64,000 nucleotides of DNA from JAJVHZ01 sp041395385 (GTDB lineage Bacteria > Pseudomonadota > Gammaproteobacteria > JAJPIJ01). Both the position numbers and the translations under genes were made by a program. Location: positions 124,001 to 188,000 of the forward strand of contig JAWLAN010000007.1 in NCBI GenBank assembly GCA_041395385.1, written 5' to 3'. Each line of letters starts with the position of its first letter. The first letter of the stretch is position 1. This document shows positions 1 through 8,592 of the stretch, one piece after another. The notes under the pieces were generated by a model that was not told the origin of the DNA, searched no databases, and was given only the letters and a program-made list of their open reading frames with translations.

Positions 1-136
1 GGCGGCGCGGGCGGCGGAATCCGCATGCGCGAGGTCCGGCCGCTTCCGCGTCCGTCCGCCATCGTTCGTGCCGGCTCTCGTCTTGTCAAGCCGACGGGAA
101 CTTCCAACGCCCAAGGTTTTGCCGTAAGGTCTGGCG

Positions 137-979
137 ATGCGCGTGTACGAGAAACTGACCAGCACGATCGCCCGCGATCTCGAGCGGTTCGTCGACACCG
201 TCATGGCCTTCCTGCCGGGGTTCTTCACCGCGCTGCTGCTGCTCGCGGTCGGCTGGGTACTGGCGCGCCTGCTCAGGTTCGTCATCAGGCGGCTCGGGAC
301 CGGCCTCGATCACCTGGCCACGACGCTAGGCATCGCCGATCGCATGCCGTGGCTGCGGACGAAATGGTCGATATCGCGGGTCTTGAGCGGCATCGTCTAC
401 TGGCTGACGCTGCTGTTCTTCATCGTCGCGGCCGCCGAGAGCGTCGGTCTGCCGGGCGTCGCGCACTGGATCACGCAGGGCATCGGCTACACGCCGCGAC
501 TGTTTGCGGCGGCGCTGATCATGCTGGTGGCCTACGCGCTGTCGGCCGTGATGCGCGACATGCTGGTGAGCAGCGCGCTGCGGCTGCGGCGCGAGCAGTC
601 GCTGCTGCTCGCGCGCATCTTCCACCCACTCATCCTCGTCGTCGCCGGGCTGGTGGCCGCGGATCAGCTCGGCCTGGACGTCGGCCTGCTCGCCAGCCTG
701 GTCACCATCGTCGCCGCCGCCGCGTTCGGCGGCCTGGCGTTCGCGTTCGGCATGGGCGCCGGCAGCACTGTGGAGAACATCTTCTCGATACGCGAGCTCA
801 GGCGCATGTACCGGCCCGGCGAGCGGGTGAGGGTGGGCGAGGTGGAGGGCGTCATCGTGGAGTTCAGCAGCACCGCCGTAATCGTCGACAGCCAGGCGGG
901 GCGAGTGATGGTTCCCGGCCAGGTGTTCGGCAGACAGGCCTCCATCCTGCTCGATCGCAACGAGGCCGAGCATGATTGA
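137..979 (+). CDS. small MscS-like mechanosensitive channel family protein
   Basis: Inner-membrane protein of 280 residues with about five hydrophobic segments (roughly residues 22-45, 83-104, 118-140, 160-180 and 185-215). They are followed by a short soluble tail reading GERVRVGEVEGVIVEF and GRVMVPGQVF, which resembles the beta domain that follows the pore helix in MscS. The rest of the MscS C-terminal cage is absent, so it is nearer the short CmpX / conserved-TM-helix proteins. Expected role: ion or osmolyte leak under membrane tension. Its last 8 bases overlap the next gene, which points to an operon with the two MgtE-like genes and possibly a role in ion balance. The function is inferred from the family; gating ion and stimulus are unknown. 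Confidence 0.82.
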   Translation: MRVYEKLTSTIARDLERFVDTVMAFLPGFFTALLLLAVGWVLARLLRFVIRRLGTGLDHLATTLGIADRMPWLRTKWSISRVLSGIVYWLTLLFFIVAAAESVGLPGVAHWITQGIGYTPRLFAAALIMLVAYALSAVMRDMLVSSALRLRREQSLLLARIFHPLILVVAGLVAADQLGLDVGLLASLVTIVAAAAFGGLAFAFGMGAGSTVENIFSIRELRRMYRPGERVRVGEVEGVIVEFSSTAVIVDSQAGRVMVPGQVFGRQASILLDRNEAEHD

Positions 980-1790
980 TCCGCTGGCGCGACAGCTGCT
1001 CGTGCATCATCCGCTTGCGGCGGCGCGCATCCTGGAGCGCTATCCGGCCGAGGAGTCGGCATCGATGTTCGAGGGGCTGGTTGGGGATGCGGCCGCCGAG
1101 CTGCTCGCGCAGATGCAGCCGCAGGCCGCGGCGCGGATCCTCCAGCGCCTGCCGGAGCGGCAGCGGACCGAGGTCTTCCGCCGGATCCAGTCGGGACTGG
1201 CGGCGCAGATCGCCGCGCGCATGCCGCAGGCGGAGGTCGATTCGATCCTGCAGGCCATCCCGCTGGCGCACTCGACGTCCATACGCAACGCCATGCGGCA
1301 GCCGCCGGGCACGGCCGGCTCGATCATGCGCACCGACGTGCTCACGCTGGGTGCGGCGCTGAGCGCCGCCGAGGCGAGGGATCTGGCGCGCGCGGCGAAA
1401 CACGCGCTGGAGCCGGCCCTGTTCGTGGTCGACGGCCTGCGTCATCCGACCGGCGTGGTGGACGTGGCCGATCTCTGGTTGGCGGAGGAGACGACGACCA
1501 TCGGAAGACTGGCGCGACCGTGTCCGCGGCCGGTGGCCGCGCGCATGAAACTGGGCCTGGTCCTGCGCGAGTCGTCATGGACGACGGCGGTCTGCCTGCC
1601 GGTGATCGACACCGACGGCAGCATGCTGGGCGTGATCGCACAGGCTGATCTGCTGCGCGTCGCGTTCGATCGCCGCGGTGCCGCCCCCTCAGGCAGCGCG
1701 ACGCTGACGGACGCGGCCATGGCGTTCGGCGAGCTGGTGTGGAGCGTGGGCGCCGCGGCCATCGAGCAGGCCGGCGGAGATCGGCGATGA
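972..1790 (+). CDS. soluble MgtE-like protein (MgtE N domain plus CBS pair, no membrane part)
   Basis: 272 residues, hydrophilic. Residues about 1-110 are repeated short helices rich in LL-Q-P-A-ARIL-LP patterns, as in the superhelical N domain of MgtE magnesium channels. Residues about 115-235 look like a CBS-domain pair (SIMRTDVLTL at the start, LPVIDTDGSMLGVIAQADLL at the end). The five-helix pore domain of MgtE is missing. The gene overlaps the MscS-like gene upstream by 8 bases and the full-length mgtE downstream by ATGA, so it is probably co-translated with both. It could act as a regulatory partner sensing Mg2+ or nucleotide for the true MgtE; that is inference. It is a paralogue of the cytosolic half of the next gene rather than a fragment, since the frame is intact with its own start and stop. 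Confidence 0.75.
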   Translation: MIDPLARQLLVHHPLAAARILERYPAEESASMFEGLVGDAAAELLAQMQPQAAARILQRLPERQRTEVFRRIQSGLAAQIAARMPQAEVDSILQAIPLAHSTSIRNAMRQPPGTAGSIMRTDVLTLGAALSAAEARDLARAAKHALEPALFVVDGLRHPTGVVDVADLWLAEETTTIGRLARPCPRPVAARMKLGLVLRESSWTTAVCLPVIDTDGSMLGVIAQADLLRVAFDRRGAAPSGSATLTDAAMAFGELVWSVGAAAIEQAGGDRR

Positions 1791-3091
1791 GCGCGATGCC
1801 GGATGTCGCCGCGGCGCTGCGCGAGAAGCTCTGTAATGATTTTCCGGGCGAGGCGGCCGACGCCCTGGAGCGGCTGCCGATCGAGGCGGCCACCGCGGCG
1901 CTGGCCGCGCTGCCGGTGGCCATCGCGCGGCCGGTCTGGGAGCGCCTGTCGCCGGAGGTGGCGGTGCTGATGATGCGCGCGTTGTCGGCCGAGGACCGCG
2001 TCCCGACACTCTCGGCGATGGACGTGACCCGCGCGGCGCCGCTGTTCGCGCATCTCGATGCGCAGACGCGGATGGAGTGGCTCACGGAGCTGCCGGCGAC
2101 GGCGCAGGTCAACCTGCGGCACCTGCTGAGCTATCCCGAAGACAGCGCCGGCCGCCTGATGAACCCGCGCTTCACCAGCATCAGCCGCGACTGCACGGTG
2201 CGGGAGGCGCTGGATCGGCTGCGGCGCTTCGGCGGCGCAGGCACGCGCACCGTGTACCTCGTGGACGTGGAGGGCCACCTGGACTGCTGCGCGGAGCTGC
2301 AGGATCTCGCGCTCGCGGATCCACATGAGCCGATCGCCCGGTACGCGCACCCGGTGAGGGCGGTGGTCGAGGCCGTCGCCGACAGCGAGGAGATCCTGCA
2401 GCTCATCGAGCAGCAGCGCGTGGACTCCGTGGCGGTCGTGGACATCGACCGCAAGCTCATCGGCATCGTCCGCCAGGATGCCATCATCGACGCGGCGCGC
2501 GAGGACGCCGCCGACGACATGCTGTCCATGGTCGGCGCCAGTCCCGACGAGCGGGTGCTGTCCTCGCCGCTGGCCGCGGTGGGCAAGCGCCTGCCCTGGC
2601 TGCAGATCAATCTCGTCACCGCCTTTCTCGCCGCGGCGGTGGTCGGCGTCTTCGAGTCCGTCATCGCCAAGTTCACCGCGCTGGCCGTGCTGTTGCCGGT
2701 GGTCGCCGGCCAGTCCGGCAACACCGGTGCACAGGCGATGGCCGTGACCATGCGCGGCCTGTCGCTGCACGAGGTGAACCTGAGCCACTGGCCGCGGATC
2801 ATGGTGAAGGAGCTCTGGACCGGCGGCTGCAACGGCATCGCGGTGGCCCTCACCACCGCCGCCGGCGTCTATCTCTGGAGTCAATCGATCGGACTGGTGC
2901 TGATCGTGGCGATCTCCATGGTGGTATCCATGATCATCGCCGGCATCGCCGGGGCCGGCGTGCCGCTCATCCTTACCCGCCTCGGCCAGGACCCGGCGAC
3001 CGCCTCCTCGATCATCCTGACCACGATCACCGACGTGATGGGCTTCTTCAGCTTCCTCGGCACCGCCACCCTGCTGTCGCGACTGTTGTGA
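1787..3091 (+). CDS. mgtE: magnesium transporter MgtE
   Basis: 434 residues, normal for MgtE. N domain about residues 1-115, CBS pair about 120-250, then the C-terminal membrane domain from about 270 with five helices. The membrane part carries the family signature PVVAGQSGNTGAQ and, in the last helix, TTITDVMGFFSF, whose Asp corresponds to the Mg2+-coordinating pore residue. It imports Mg2+ (and possibly Co2+) and is normally closed when the cytosolic domains bind Mg2+. The start is set at 1787 because that ATG overlaps the preceding stop (ATGA); the frame stays open a little upstream but has no better start. Last gene of the three-gene operon. Confidence 0.93.
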   Translation: MSAMPDVAAALREKLCNDFPGEAADALERLPIEAATAALAALPVAIARPVWERLSPEVAVLMMRALSAEDRVPTLSAMDVTRAAPLFAHLDAQTRMEWLTELPATAQVNLRHLLSYPEDSAGRLMNPRFTSISRDCTVREALDRLRRFGGAGTRTVYLVDVEGHLDCCAELQDLALADPHEPIARYAHPVRAVVEAVADSEEILQLIEQQRVDSVAVVDIDRKLIGIVRQDAIIDAAREDAADDMLSMVGASPDERVLSSPLAAVGKRLPWLQINLVTAFLAAAVVGVFESVIAKFTALAVLLPVVAGQSGNTGAQAMAVTMRGLSLHEVNLSHWPRIMVKELWTGGCNGIAVALTTAAGVYLWSQSIGLVLIVAISMVVSMIIAGIAGAGVPLILTRLGQDPATASSIILTTITDVMGFFSFLGTATLLSRLL

Positions 3092-3169
3092 GGCGGCCAG
3101 GTTGTGGCGGCAACGCATGGCGCGGCCGGGCGCGACCTTAATAGCAGAGCGGAAATTTAGGTCGGCGCG

Positions 3170-3292
3170 CGCCATTCCGGTCGCGGGGCCGGCGACCCCT
3201 CGCGGGACATCTGCCGCGAGCTACCGTGATGTCGGCTACGTTCCCGGCTACGCTCGACATCAAGGCGCGCCGGCCCCGCGACCGGAACGGCG
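3170..3292. repeat. structured intergenic repeat, copy C
   Basis: A 25-base arm at 3170-3194 pairs with 3268-3292 (24 of 25 positions). The enclosed segment starts with GCTACCG and ends with AGGCGCGCC, and the span between these ends (about 3219-3270) is 52 bases, the same length as in the copies near 37.5 and 41.3 kb. Inside the core, TGATGTCG pairs with CGACATCA. The arm sequence differs from the other copies while pairing is kept. No open frame with coding character crosses it. Confidence 0.6.
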
Positions 3293-3325
3293 CATGGGAC
3301 ATGATCGGCAATTCCGCTCCGCATA

Positions 3326-3838
3326 TTAGGGGGTGGTCCGTTTCCCTCGCGCGCCCGGCCGCCGCCACTCGCCCGAGCGCCCGCCGGACTTCGCGAGCAG
3401 GCGCACGTCCCCGATCACCATGCCGCGATCGACGGCCTTGCACATGTCGTAGATGGTCAGCAGTGCGACTTGCACGGCGGTCAGCGCCTCCATCTCCACG
3501 CCGGTCTTGCCGTCGGTCTCCGCGATCGCCGTGCAGAGCACGGATCTCCGCCGCGGCTCGGGCGCGAGCTCCACCGCCACGCGCGTGAGGGCGATCGGGT
3601 GGCAGAGCGGGATGAGCTCGGCGGTCTTCTTGGCGGCCATGATGCCGGCCACCCGCGCCACGGCGAGCACGTCGCCCTTCTTGTGGCCGCCGGCGGCCAG
3701 CAGCCGCAGCGTCTGCGCCTGCATGGTGATGCGACCCTCGGCCACCGCCACCCGATGGGTGACCTCCTTGCCCGCGACGTCGACCATGTGGGCCTCGCCG
3801 CGGGCGTCGAGGTGGGTGAGTTTCTTTCCCGATTTCAT
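3326..3838 (-). CDS. moaC: cyclic pyranopterin monophosphate synthase MoaC
   Basis: 170 residues, usual size. With MoaA it converts GTP to cyclic pyranopterin monophosphate, the first intermediate of molybdenum cofactor synthesis, in the cytosol. Family motifs are present: MVDVAGKEVTHRVAVAEGR near the N terminus, ELIPLCHPI in the middle and YDMCKAVDRGM near the C terminus, which build the active site. The start is put at Met 3838 (MKSGKKLTHLD) because MoaC proteins begin near there; an upstream in-frame ATG at 3883 would add a proline-rich extension unlike the family. It is transcribed divergently from moaD-moaE, 77 bases away. Confidence 0.95.
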   Translation of the reverse strand: MKSGKKLTHLDARGEAHMVDVAGKEVTHRVAVAEGRITMQAQTLRLLAAGGHKKGDVLAVARVAGIMAAKKTAELIPLCHPIALTRVAVELAPEPRRRSVLCTAIAETDGKTGVEMEALTAVQVALLTIYDMCKAVDRGMVIGDVRLLAKSGGRSGEWRRPGARGKRTTP

Positions 3839-3889
3839 GCGGTTGGGTTCCTGGTTGGCGGGGCACGGGCCGCTCGGCGGCATTGTCCG

Positions 3890-3895
3890 TATAAT
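3890..3895 (+). promoter_or_regulatory. -10 box upstream of moaD
   Basis: Perfect TATAAT hexamer 20 bases before the moaD start, in the moaC/moaD divergent gap. No convincing -35 lies 16-18 bases upstream, so it may need an activator. Confidence 0.45.
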
Positions 3896-3915
3896 TGGTG
3901 TCCCTGTAAATTTCG

Positions 3916-4158
3916 ATGTCCGACATGAGCGTCAAAGTCAAGTTGCTGGCCAGCCTGGCCGATCGCTTCGGCCGCAGCGAGGTGGAGCTCCAGTACGTCG
4001 ACGGCATGACCGTCAGGGACGCCTGGGACGGCGCCACCCACGGCGCGCCCCTGGCCATGAACACCCTGTCGGCGGTGAACTTCGAGTACTGCGCGTTGCC
4101 GACCGTCCTGAAACCCGGCGACGAGGTGGCCTTCTTCCCGCCCGTCACCGGCGGCTGA
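3916..4158 (+). CDS. moaD: molybdopterin synthase sulfur carrier subunit MoaD
   Basis: 80-residue ubiquitin-like protein ending in the diagnostic Gly-Gly (PVTGG). That C terminus is adenylated and thiocarboxylated so that, in complex with MoaE, sulfur is delivered to precursor Z to give molybdopterin. KPGDEVAFFPPVTGG matches the usual tail of the family. A second in-frame ATG at 3925 is an equally possible start. It is followed after 6 bases by moaE, as expected for the two halves of molybdopterin synthase. Confidence 0.93.
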   Translation: MSDMSVKVKLLASLADRFGRSEVELQYVDGMTVRDAWDGATHGAPLAMNTLSAVNFEYCALPTVLKPGDEVAFFPPVTGG

Positions 4159-4164
4159 GCGAGG

Positions 4165-4602
4165 ATGAAGATCCTCCTCACCGATCGTCCGTTCGACCCT
4201 TGGCGGGAGATCCAGGCCCGCCAGCAGGAGCGTTTCACGCGCCCCGGGGAATACGGCGCCACCGCGGTCTTCGTCGGCACCATGCGCGATATCAACGAGG
4301 GCGACACGGTGCAGGCCATGACCCTCACCCATTACGAGGGCATGACGGAGCGCCACCTGCAGCGCATCGCCTCGGAGGCGGCGGCGCGCTGGCCGATCGA
4401 CGATGTGCTCGTCATCCATCGCGTCGGCGCGCTCGCCCCCGGCGATCCGATCGTGGCGGTGGCCGTGTGGTCGGCGCATCGCGCCGCGGCCTTCGACGCC
4501 TGCCGCTACATCATGGAGGATCTGAAGTCCCGCGCCCCGTTCTGGAAGAAGGAGACGCTGCCCGAGGGCGAACGATGGGTGGAGCGCAACACCCCGGGCT
4601 GA
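4165..4602 (+). CDS. moaE: molybdopterin synthase catalytic subunit MoaE
   Basis: 145 residues. It carries the MoaE landmarks FVGTMRDIN, LTHYEGMTE, HRVGALAPGD and LKSRAPFWKKE, including the conserved lysines that form the active site with the MoaD tail. The reaction inserts two sulfurs into cyclic pyranopterin monophosphate to make molybdopterin. Six bases separate it from moaD, so the two are co-transcribed. moaA and moaB are not in this window. Confidence 0.95.
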   Translation: MKILLTDRPFDPWREIQARQQERFTRPGEYGATAVFVGTMRDINEGDTVQAMTLTHYEGMTERHLQRIASEAAARWPIDDVLVIHRVGALAPGDPIVAVAVWSAHRAAAFDACRYIMEDLKSRAPFWKKETLPEGERWVERNTPG

Positions 4603-4896
4603 ACCCCCTGACTTCCGCCGGTATCGAGCCTTGCCGCGGCCGGATGGCCGCGAGCGCAACCTGATTCATCCCCGCGCCGGGTCGACCTTCGCCCGCTCCG
4701 GACCCGGCCTCGCCGTTCACTCCTCGATCCTGCCGTCCCCGACGCGGGTGCTCCGCCTGCGTGATCTCCCGTGCCAACTTCCGCCTCCTCCGCGCATGGA
4801 CAGAATTCCGTCGCGGTGAGATGCGAGCTGATAGTCATTTTTGCCTGGCACATAAGCGAATGCTAAGGGGGTTACGTCCCAACGAGGAGCACGACC

Positions 4897-6501
4897 ATGA
4901 AAACGAGAATGCTGCGATTCGTGCCGCTGCTGGTGCTCACCGTGTCCTGCCAGTACGCGTACGCCGACACCGTAAATGCCCGCTTCCCCAAGCGACCGCG
5001 CAGCGCGGATGACGTGTTCATGCGCATGTTTCCGGATCTGCCCGCGTTCGCGCCCCAGAGCGACGCCATGCGCAACGCCGCCAAGGACCTCGGCGCCAAG
5101 AGCAGCCTGCTGGATGCCGGCGACAACCTGTCCGACCCGGTCCAGTCGATCGTCAATCAGCCCGTCTTCAGCCCGAACAATCCGGACAACCCCAGGATGA
5201 CCGCCGGCGTGACGTTTCTCGGTCAGTTCCTCGATCACGACATCACGCTCGATCTGAAGTCGCAACTGATGGCGAACGCCGATCCGGCGCGGACGACGAA
5301 TTTCCGCACGGCCGCCTTCGATCTCGACTCCGTCTACGGCGACGGGCCGGACAAGTCCCCGGAGCTCTACGACACCGGCACCGGCGACATCAAGCTGCTG
5401 GTGCAGCCGATCCGCGGCGCGGAGGCCGTCTCGCGCAAGGGCGCGCTGCGCTACGACCTGCCGCGCTACACCAACGGCGACGCGATCGTGGGCGACAGCC
5501 GCAACGACGAGAACGTCATCCTCTCGCAGTTCCACGTGGCGATGCTGCGCTTTCACAACGCGATCACGGACCAGCTTCGCGCCGATCCGCGCAATCGCTG
5601 GAAGTCCCCGCGGCAGATCTTCGAGGAGGCGCGCCGGCTGGTCCGCTGGCACTACCAGTGGTGCATCGTGCAGGAGTTCCTGCCGCTGACCATCGGCCAG
5701 GACCGCATCGACCAGATCATGCGGGAGGGCCTGAAGTATTACCGCGTCAACGACGCCCGGGTGTCCCGACGGTTCCGCAACCGGCGCGATGCGCCGCTCA
5801 TCCCGGTCGAATTTTCGGTGGCGGCCTACCGCTTCGGGCACTCGCAGGTGCGCCCCAGCTACCGGCTGAACTTCGGTCCGGACGGCGGGCAGCCGTTCTT
5901 CGCCTTCGTGTTCGACGACAACCAGGATCCGGCAGCGGGCGACCCGGAGGATCTGCGCGGCGGCAAGCGCGCGCCGAGACGGTTCGTCGACTGGCAGACC
6001 TTTTTCGATCTCGGCGACGGCAACGCCCGCTTCAACAAGCGCATCGACACGCACATCTCCAGCCCGCTCATGCACCTGCCCGGCGCGCGCGGACCGGCGC
6101 CCGGCCTGCCGGCCGACGGGGTGCAGTCGCTCGCCTCGCGCAACCTCATCCGGCACGTGAACTTCGGTCTGCCCTCCGGACAGGCGATCGCGGCGAAGAT
6201 GGGCGTGCCAGCGCTGACGCCGGCACAGCTGAGCGAGCTCGCGCCCTACGACATGGATGAGAGCACGCCGCTGTGGTACTACGTCCTGAAGGAGGCCGAG
6301 GTGATGGAGGACGGTCTGCGCCTGGGGCCGGTCGGGGCCCGCATCGTCGGCGAGGTGTTCATCGGCCTTCTGCTGGCGGACCAAAGCTCCTACCTCTCGG
6401 CCTGGCCGCGCTGGCGGCCGACGCTGAGATCCGCGAGCGGGCGAGGCCAGTACAAGGTCGCGGACATACTGCGGACGGCCGGCGTCGTTCCGCCGCTGTA
6501 G
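4897..6501 (+). CDS. exported animal-type haem peroxidase
   Basis: 534 residues with a clear signal peptide (MKTRMLRFVPLLVLTVS to about AYA at 23). It belongs to the animal haem peroxidase (peroxidasin/cyclooxygenase) superfamily: FLGQFLDHDITLDL holds the distal His (about residue 114) and a haem-linking Asp, DSVYG and GDSRNDENVILSQFHVAML follow, and AAYRFGHSQVR holds the proximal His (about residue 315). NLIRHVNFGLPSGQ and the acidic end of the domain are also present. It likely oxidises halides, phenols or thiocyanate with H2O2 in the periplasm or outside the cell. AGGAG at 4885-4889 is well spaced for the ATG. No partner gene is obvious; substrate unknown. Confidence 0.87.
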   Translation: MKTRMLRFVPLLVLTVSCQYAYADTVNARFPKRPRSADDVFMRMFPDLPAFAPQSDAMRNAAKDLGAKSSLLDAGDNLSDPVQSIVNQPVFSPNNPDNPRMTAGVTFLGQFLDHDITLDLKSQLMANADPARTTNFRTAAFDLDSVYGDGPDKSPELYDTGTGDIKLLVQPIRGAEAVSRKGALRYDLPRYTNGDAIVGDSRNDENVILSQFHVAMLRFHNAITDQLRADPRNRWKSPRQIFEEARRLVRWHYQWCIVQEFLPLTIGQDRIDQIMREGLKYYRVNDARVSRRFRNRRDAPLIPVEFSVAAYRFGHSQVRPSYRLNFGPDGGQPFFAFVFDDNQDPAAGDPEDLRGGKRAPRRFVDWQTFFDLGDGNARFNKRIDTHISSPLMHLPGARGPAPGLPADGVQSLASRNLIRHVNFGLPSGQAIAAKMGVPALTPAQLSELAPYDMDESTPLWYYVLKEAEVMEDGLRLGPVGARIVGEVFIGLLLADQSSYLSAWPRWRPTLRSASGRGQYKVADILRTAGVVPPL

Positions 6502-6571
6502 TCGGGAACGGGCTCCGGACCGACGCCGCGCCTTGAAGGCGTTACCACGCCCTGAGGCGAGGCGAGCCGGC

Positions 6572-6577
6572 TATACT
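6572..6577 (+). promoter_or_regulatory. -10 box directly before the propeller-lipase gene
   Basis: TATACT ends 6 bases before the ATG at 6584. Initiation at the normal distance would put the transcript start at or next to the start codon, giving a leaderless mRNA. No -35 at the normal distance is evident. Confidence 0.4.
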
Positions 6578-6583
6578 CGGTTG

Positions 6584-8533
6584 ATGGCGAGGCGCGTGCG
6601 CATGAGGCGGTCGGCCGCGGTGTTGTTGCTGGCGTACCTGTTCGTGCTGCCTGGCTGCGCGCGCCTGGTTTTCGTCTCCGATCGGGACGGGCGGGCGCAG
6701 ATATTCCGCATGGGCGCTGCCGGATTCGGACAGACGAACCTGTCGAACAACGCCTTCGTCGATCACTATCCCGACGTCTCGCCCGATGCCACGCGGATCG
6801 TCTTCTCCTCGCTGCGCAACGGTCCGGGCGAGAACATCTACCGGATGGCGATCGACGGCACCGGCGTGACGGCGCTGACCAGCGGCACGGGCCAGCGCGT
6901 GATGCCACGTTGGGGCGCGAACGATCGGATCGCGTTTCAGTATCCCGCCTTCCACGGCAACGCCCGGATCTGGTCGATGAACAGCGATGGCACGGATCTG
7001 CAGCAGCTGACCAGCCCGGGGACCGACGAGTCCGACGACGGCGGACACGACTATTACCAGGCCGGTGCCATGCTGGTGTTCTCGCGCTACGCCAAGGGCA
7101 CCCAGCGCCGCGTGCTGTACACGCTGCCCACCGACGGCGGCGCCGCTCCCGCGCGCGTCACCACGACGCAGAACGTGAGCGAGACGCTGCCGGTCATCTC
7201 GCACGACGGTGCGCGGCTCGCGTATCGCGAGTTCAATCACGTCACCCTGACGGATCGCATTCGGGTGCTGAACGTCGCGGATTGGTCCCTGGCCGGCGAG
7301 ATCAGCCTGCCGGCGCCGGCCGATCGCAACATCTCCGGACTGGACTTCGCGGCCGGCGACCAGCGTCTTTACGTCTCGGTGCAGACTGCCGACGTCACGG
7401 CCAATCCGGTGAACATCCGGCACGAGGTGTTCTCCATCGCGCTCGACGGCAGTGACCTGCGCCGGCTGACCAACAACGCCGTCGCCGATACCTGGCCGGT
7501 CGCGATCTCCGCACTCACCCAGCAATCTGTCACCCCCGCGCGCATGCCCGTGTTGTTCGTGCACGGGCACAGCGGCGATGCGGTCGAGGCGTGGCAGCAG
7601 CCGGCCGGCACCGGCACCACCTCGTTCGCCGCGGCGCTGCAGGCCAATCCGTCGCTCGTGATCGATCCGTTCTATCTCCAACTGCCCGTGCACGGCGAGG
7701 GGCATCCCGAGAGCGTGGCGCGAAGCATTGCCGAGGATGCGACCGACATCCTCGCGGCCATCGAGGGCGGTACGGATTCCACCGGCAATGTTCACACCGG
7801 CATCCTCGACATGCCGGCCTACCAGGGTGTGGAGCGGGTCGCCGTCGTCGGCTACAGCCAGGGCGCGATCAGCGCCCGCTACTACCTGAAGAATCTCATG
7901 GGCACACGGCGTGACGGTGCGGTGACCGTGTCCGAGTTCCTCGCCCTGGCGGCGCCGAACCATGGCGCGGGCGGCACGTTCACCTGTGGCAACGAGGATC
8001 AACCGGACCGTTCCTCGCGCGAACTCTGCGCCGGCCGGACCGCGACGTTTGCCAGCCAGCTCGCGGAATGCGGCAGTTGCGGGTTCGTGGAGCCGGATGA
8101 GTTCAGCACGAACGTGACCGGCGACAACACCTTTCTCACGGCGCTGAACGGTCACGGCAATTTCCAGACCACGCCGGACGGGGACGGCTTCGAGGAGAAC
8201 TGTGGCAACGCCAGCGTCGCGGACCCCGCCGCCGAGGCGCCGCACAGCCGGCCGACGCAGCCCGACGGCGTTCTGTACTTCAATCTCTATGCCGCCGGCA
8301 ATGCCGACCTCATCGTCGGCGGCGACACGTCATCGGCCGATTGCCTCGGTCGGCGGATGGCGCGCAATCATGCGCCGGACGTGGCCAACATCGAGATCAC
8401 CGGCGTGCCCGCCGAGGTGCACTCGAACTTCCCGCATTACTGGCCGGCCATCTGCACGACGCTCTACGCGATCGTCAATCACGCGGCGCCCGCGACCCAG
8501 ATGGCCGCCTGCAACGAATTCACCGCGCCCTGA
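6584..8533 (+). CDS. lipoprotein with TolB-like propeller fused to lipase-like alpha/beta hydrolase
   Basis: 649 residues. The lipobox LPGC near residue 22 marks an outer-envelope lipoprotein. Residues about 25-310 show repeated TolB/PD40-type blades (VFVSDRDGRAQIFRM, HYPDVSPDATRIVFSSL, IWSMNSDGTDLQQLT, EVFSIALDGSDLRRLT). From about residue 320 a second domain begins with MPVLFVHGHSG and contains the nucleophile elbow VVGYSQGAISARYY with Ser425, followed by LALAAPNHG, as in triacylglycerol lipases and PGAP1-like enzymes. The C-terminal part has several Cys that could form disulfides. The start at 6584 is chosen because it gives a normal lipoprotein signal; ATG 6602 is the alternative. A surface lipase or esterase with a propeller for substrate or partner binding is inferred. 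Confidence 0.8.
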   Translation: MARRVRMRRSAAVLLLAYLFVLPGCARLVFVSDRDGRAQIFRMGAAGFGQTNLSNNAFVDHYPDVSPDATRIVFSSLRNGPGENIYRMAIDGTGVTALTSGTGQRVMPRWGANDRIAFQYPAFHGNARIWSMNSDGTDLQQLTSPGTDESDDGGHDYYQAGAMLVFSRYAKGTQRRVLYTLPTDGGAAPARVTTTQNVSETLPVISHDGARLAYREFNHVTLTDRIRVLNVADWSLAGEISLPAPADRNISGLDFAAGDQRLYVSVQTADVTANPVNIRHEVFSIALDGSDLRRLTNNAVADTWPVAISALTQQSVTPARMPVLFVHGHSGDAVEAWQQPAGTGTTSFAAALQANPSLVIDPFYLQLPVHGEGHPESVARSIAEDATDILAAIEGGTDSTGNVHTGILDMPAYQGVERVAVVGYSQGAISARYYLKNLMGTRRDGAVTVSEFLALAAPNHGAGGTFTCGNEDQPDRSSRELCAGRTATFASQLAECGSCGFVEPDEFSTNVTGDNTFLTALNGHGNFQTTPDGDGFEENCGNASVADPAAEAPHSRPTQPDGVLYFNLYAAGNADLIVGGDTSSADCLGRRMARNHAPDVANIEITGVPAEVHSNFPHYWPAICTTLYAIVNHAAPATQMAACNEFTAP

Positions 8534-8592
8534 TTGCCACGGCCCACCGCTGCAGCCGCCTCGGGGACCAGGCGGGCATGGCTGGACGACGG

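Noticed and set aside
83..111. TTGTCA as a -35 for the first operon
   Set aside because: No acceptable -10 at 16-18 bases (AACGCC).
25..975. Alternative plus frame over the MscS-like gene
   Set aside because: Arginine-rich, no domains; the other frame gives a clean membrane protein.
3855..3895. TTGGCG as -35 partner of TATAAT before moaD
   Set aside because: Spacer of 29 bases is far too long.
3839..3915. Molybdenum-cofactor riboswitch between moaC and moaD
   Set aside because: The gap is only 77 bases and shows none of the expected paired structure.
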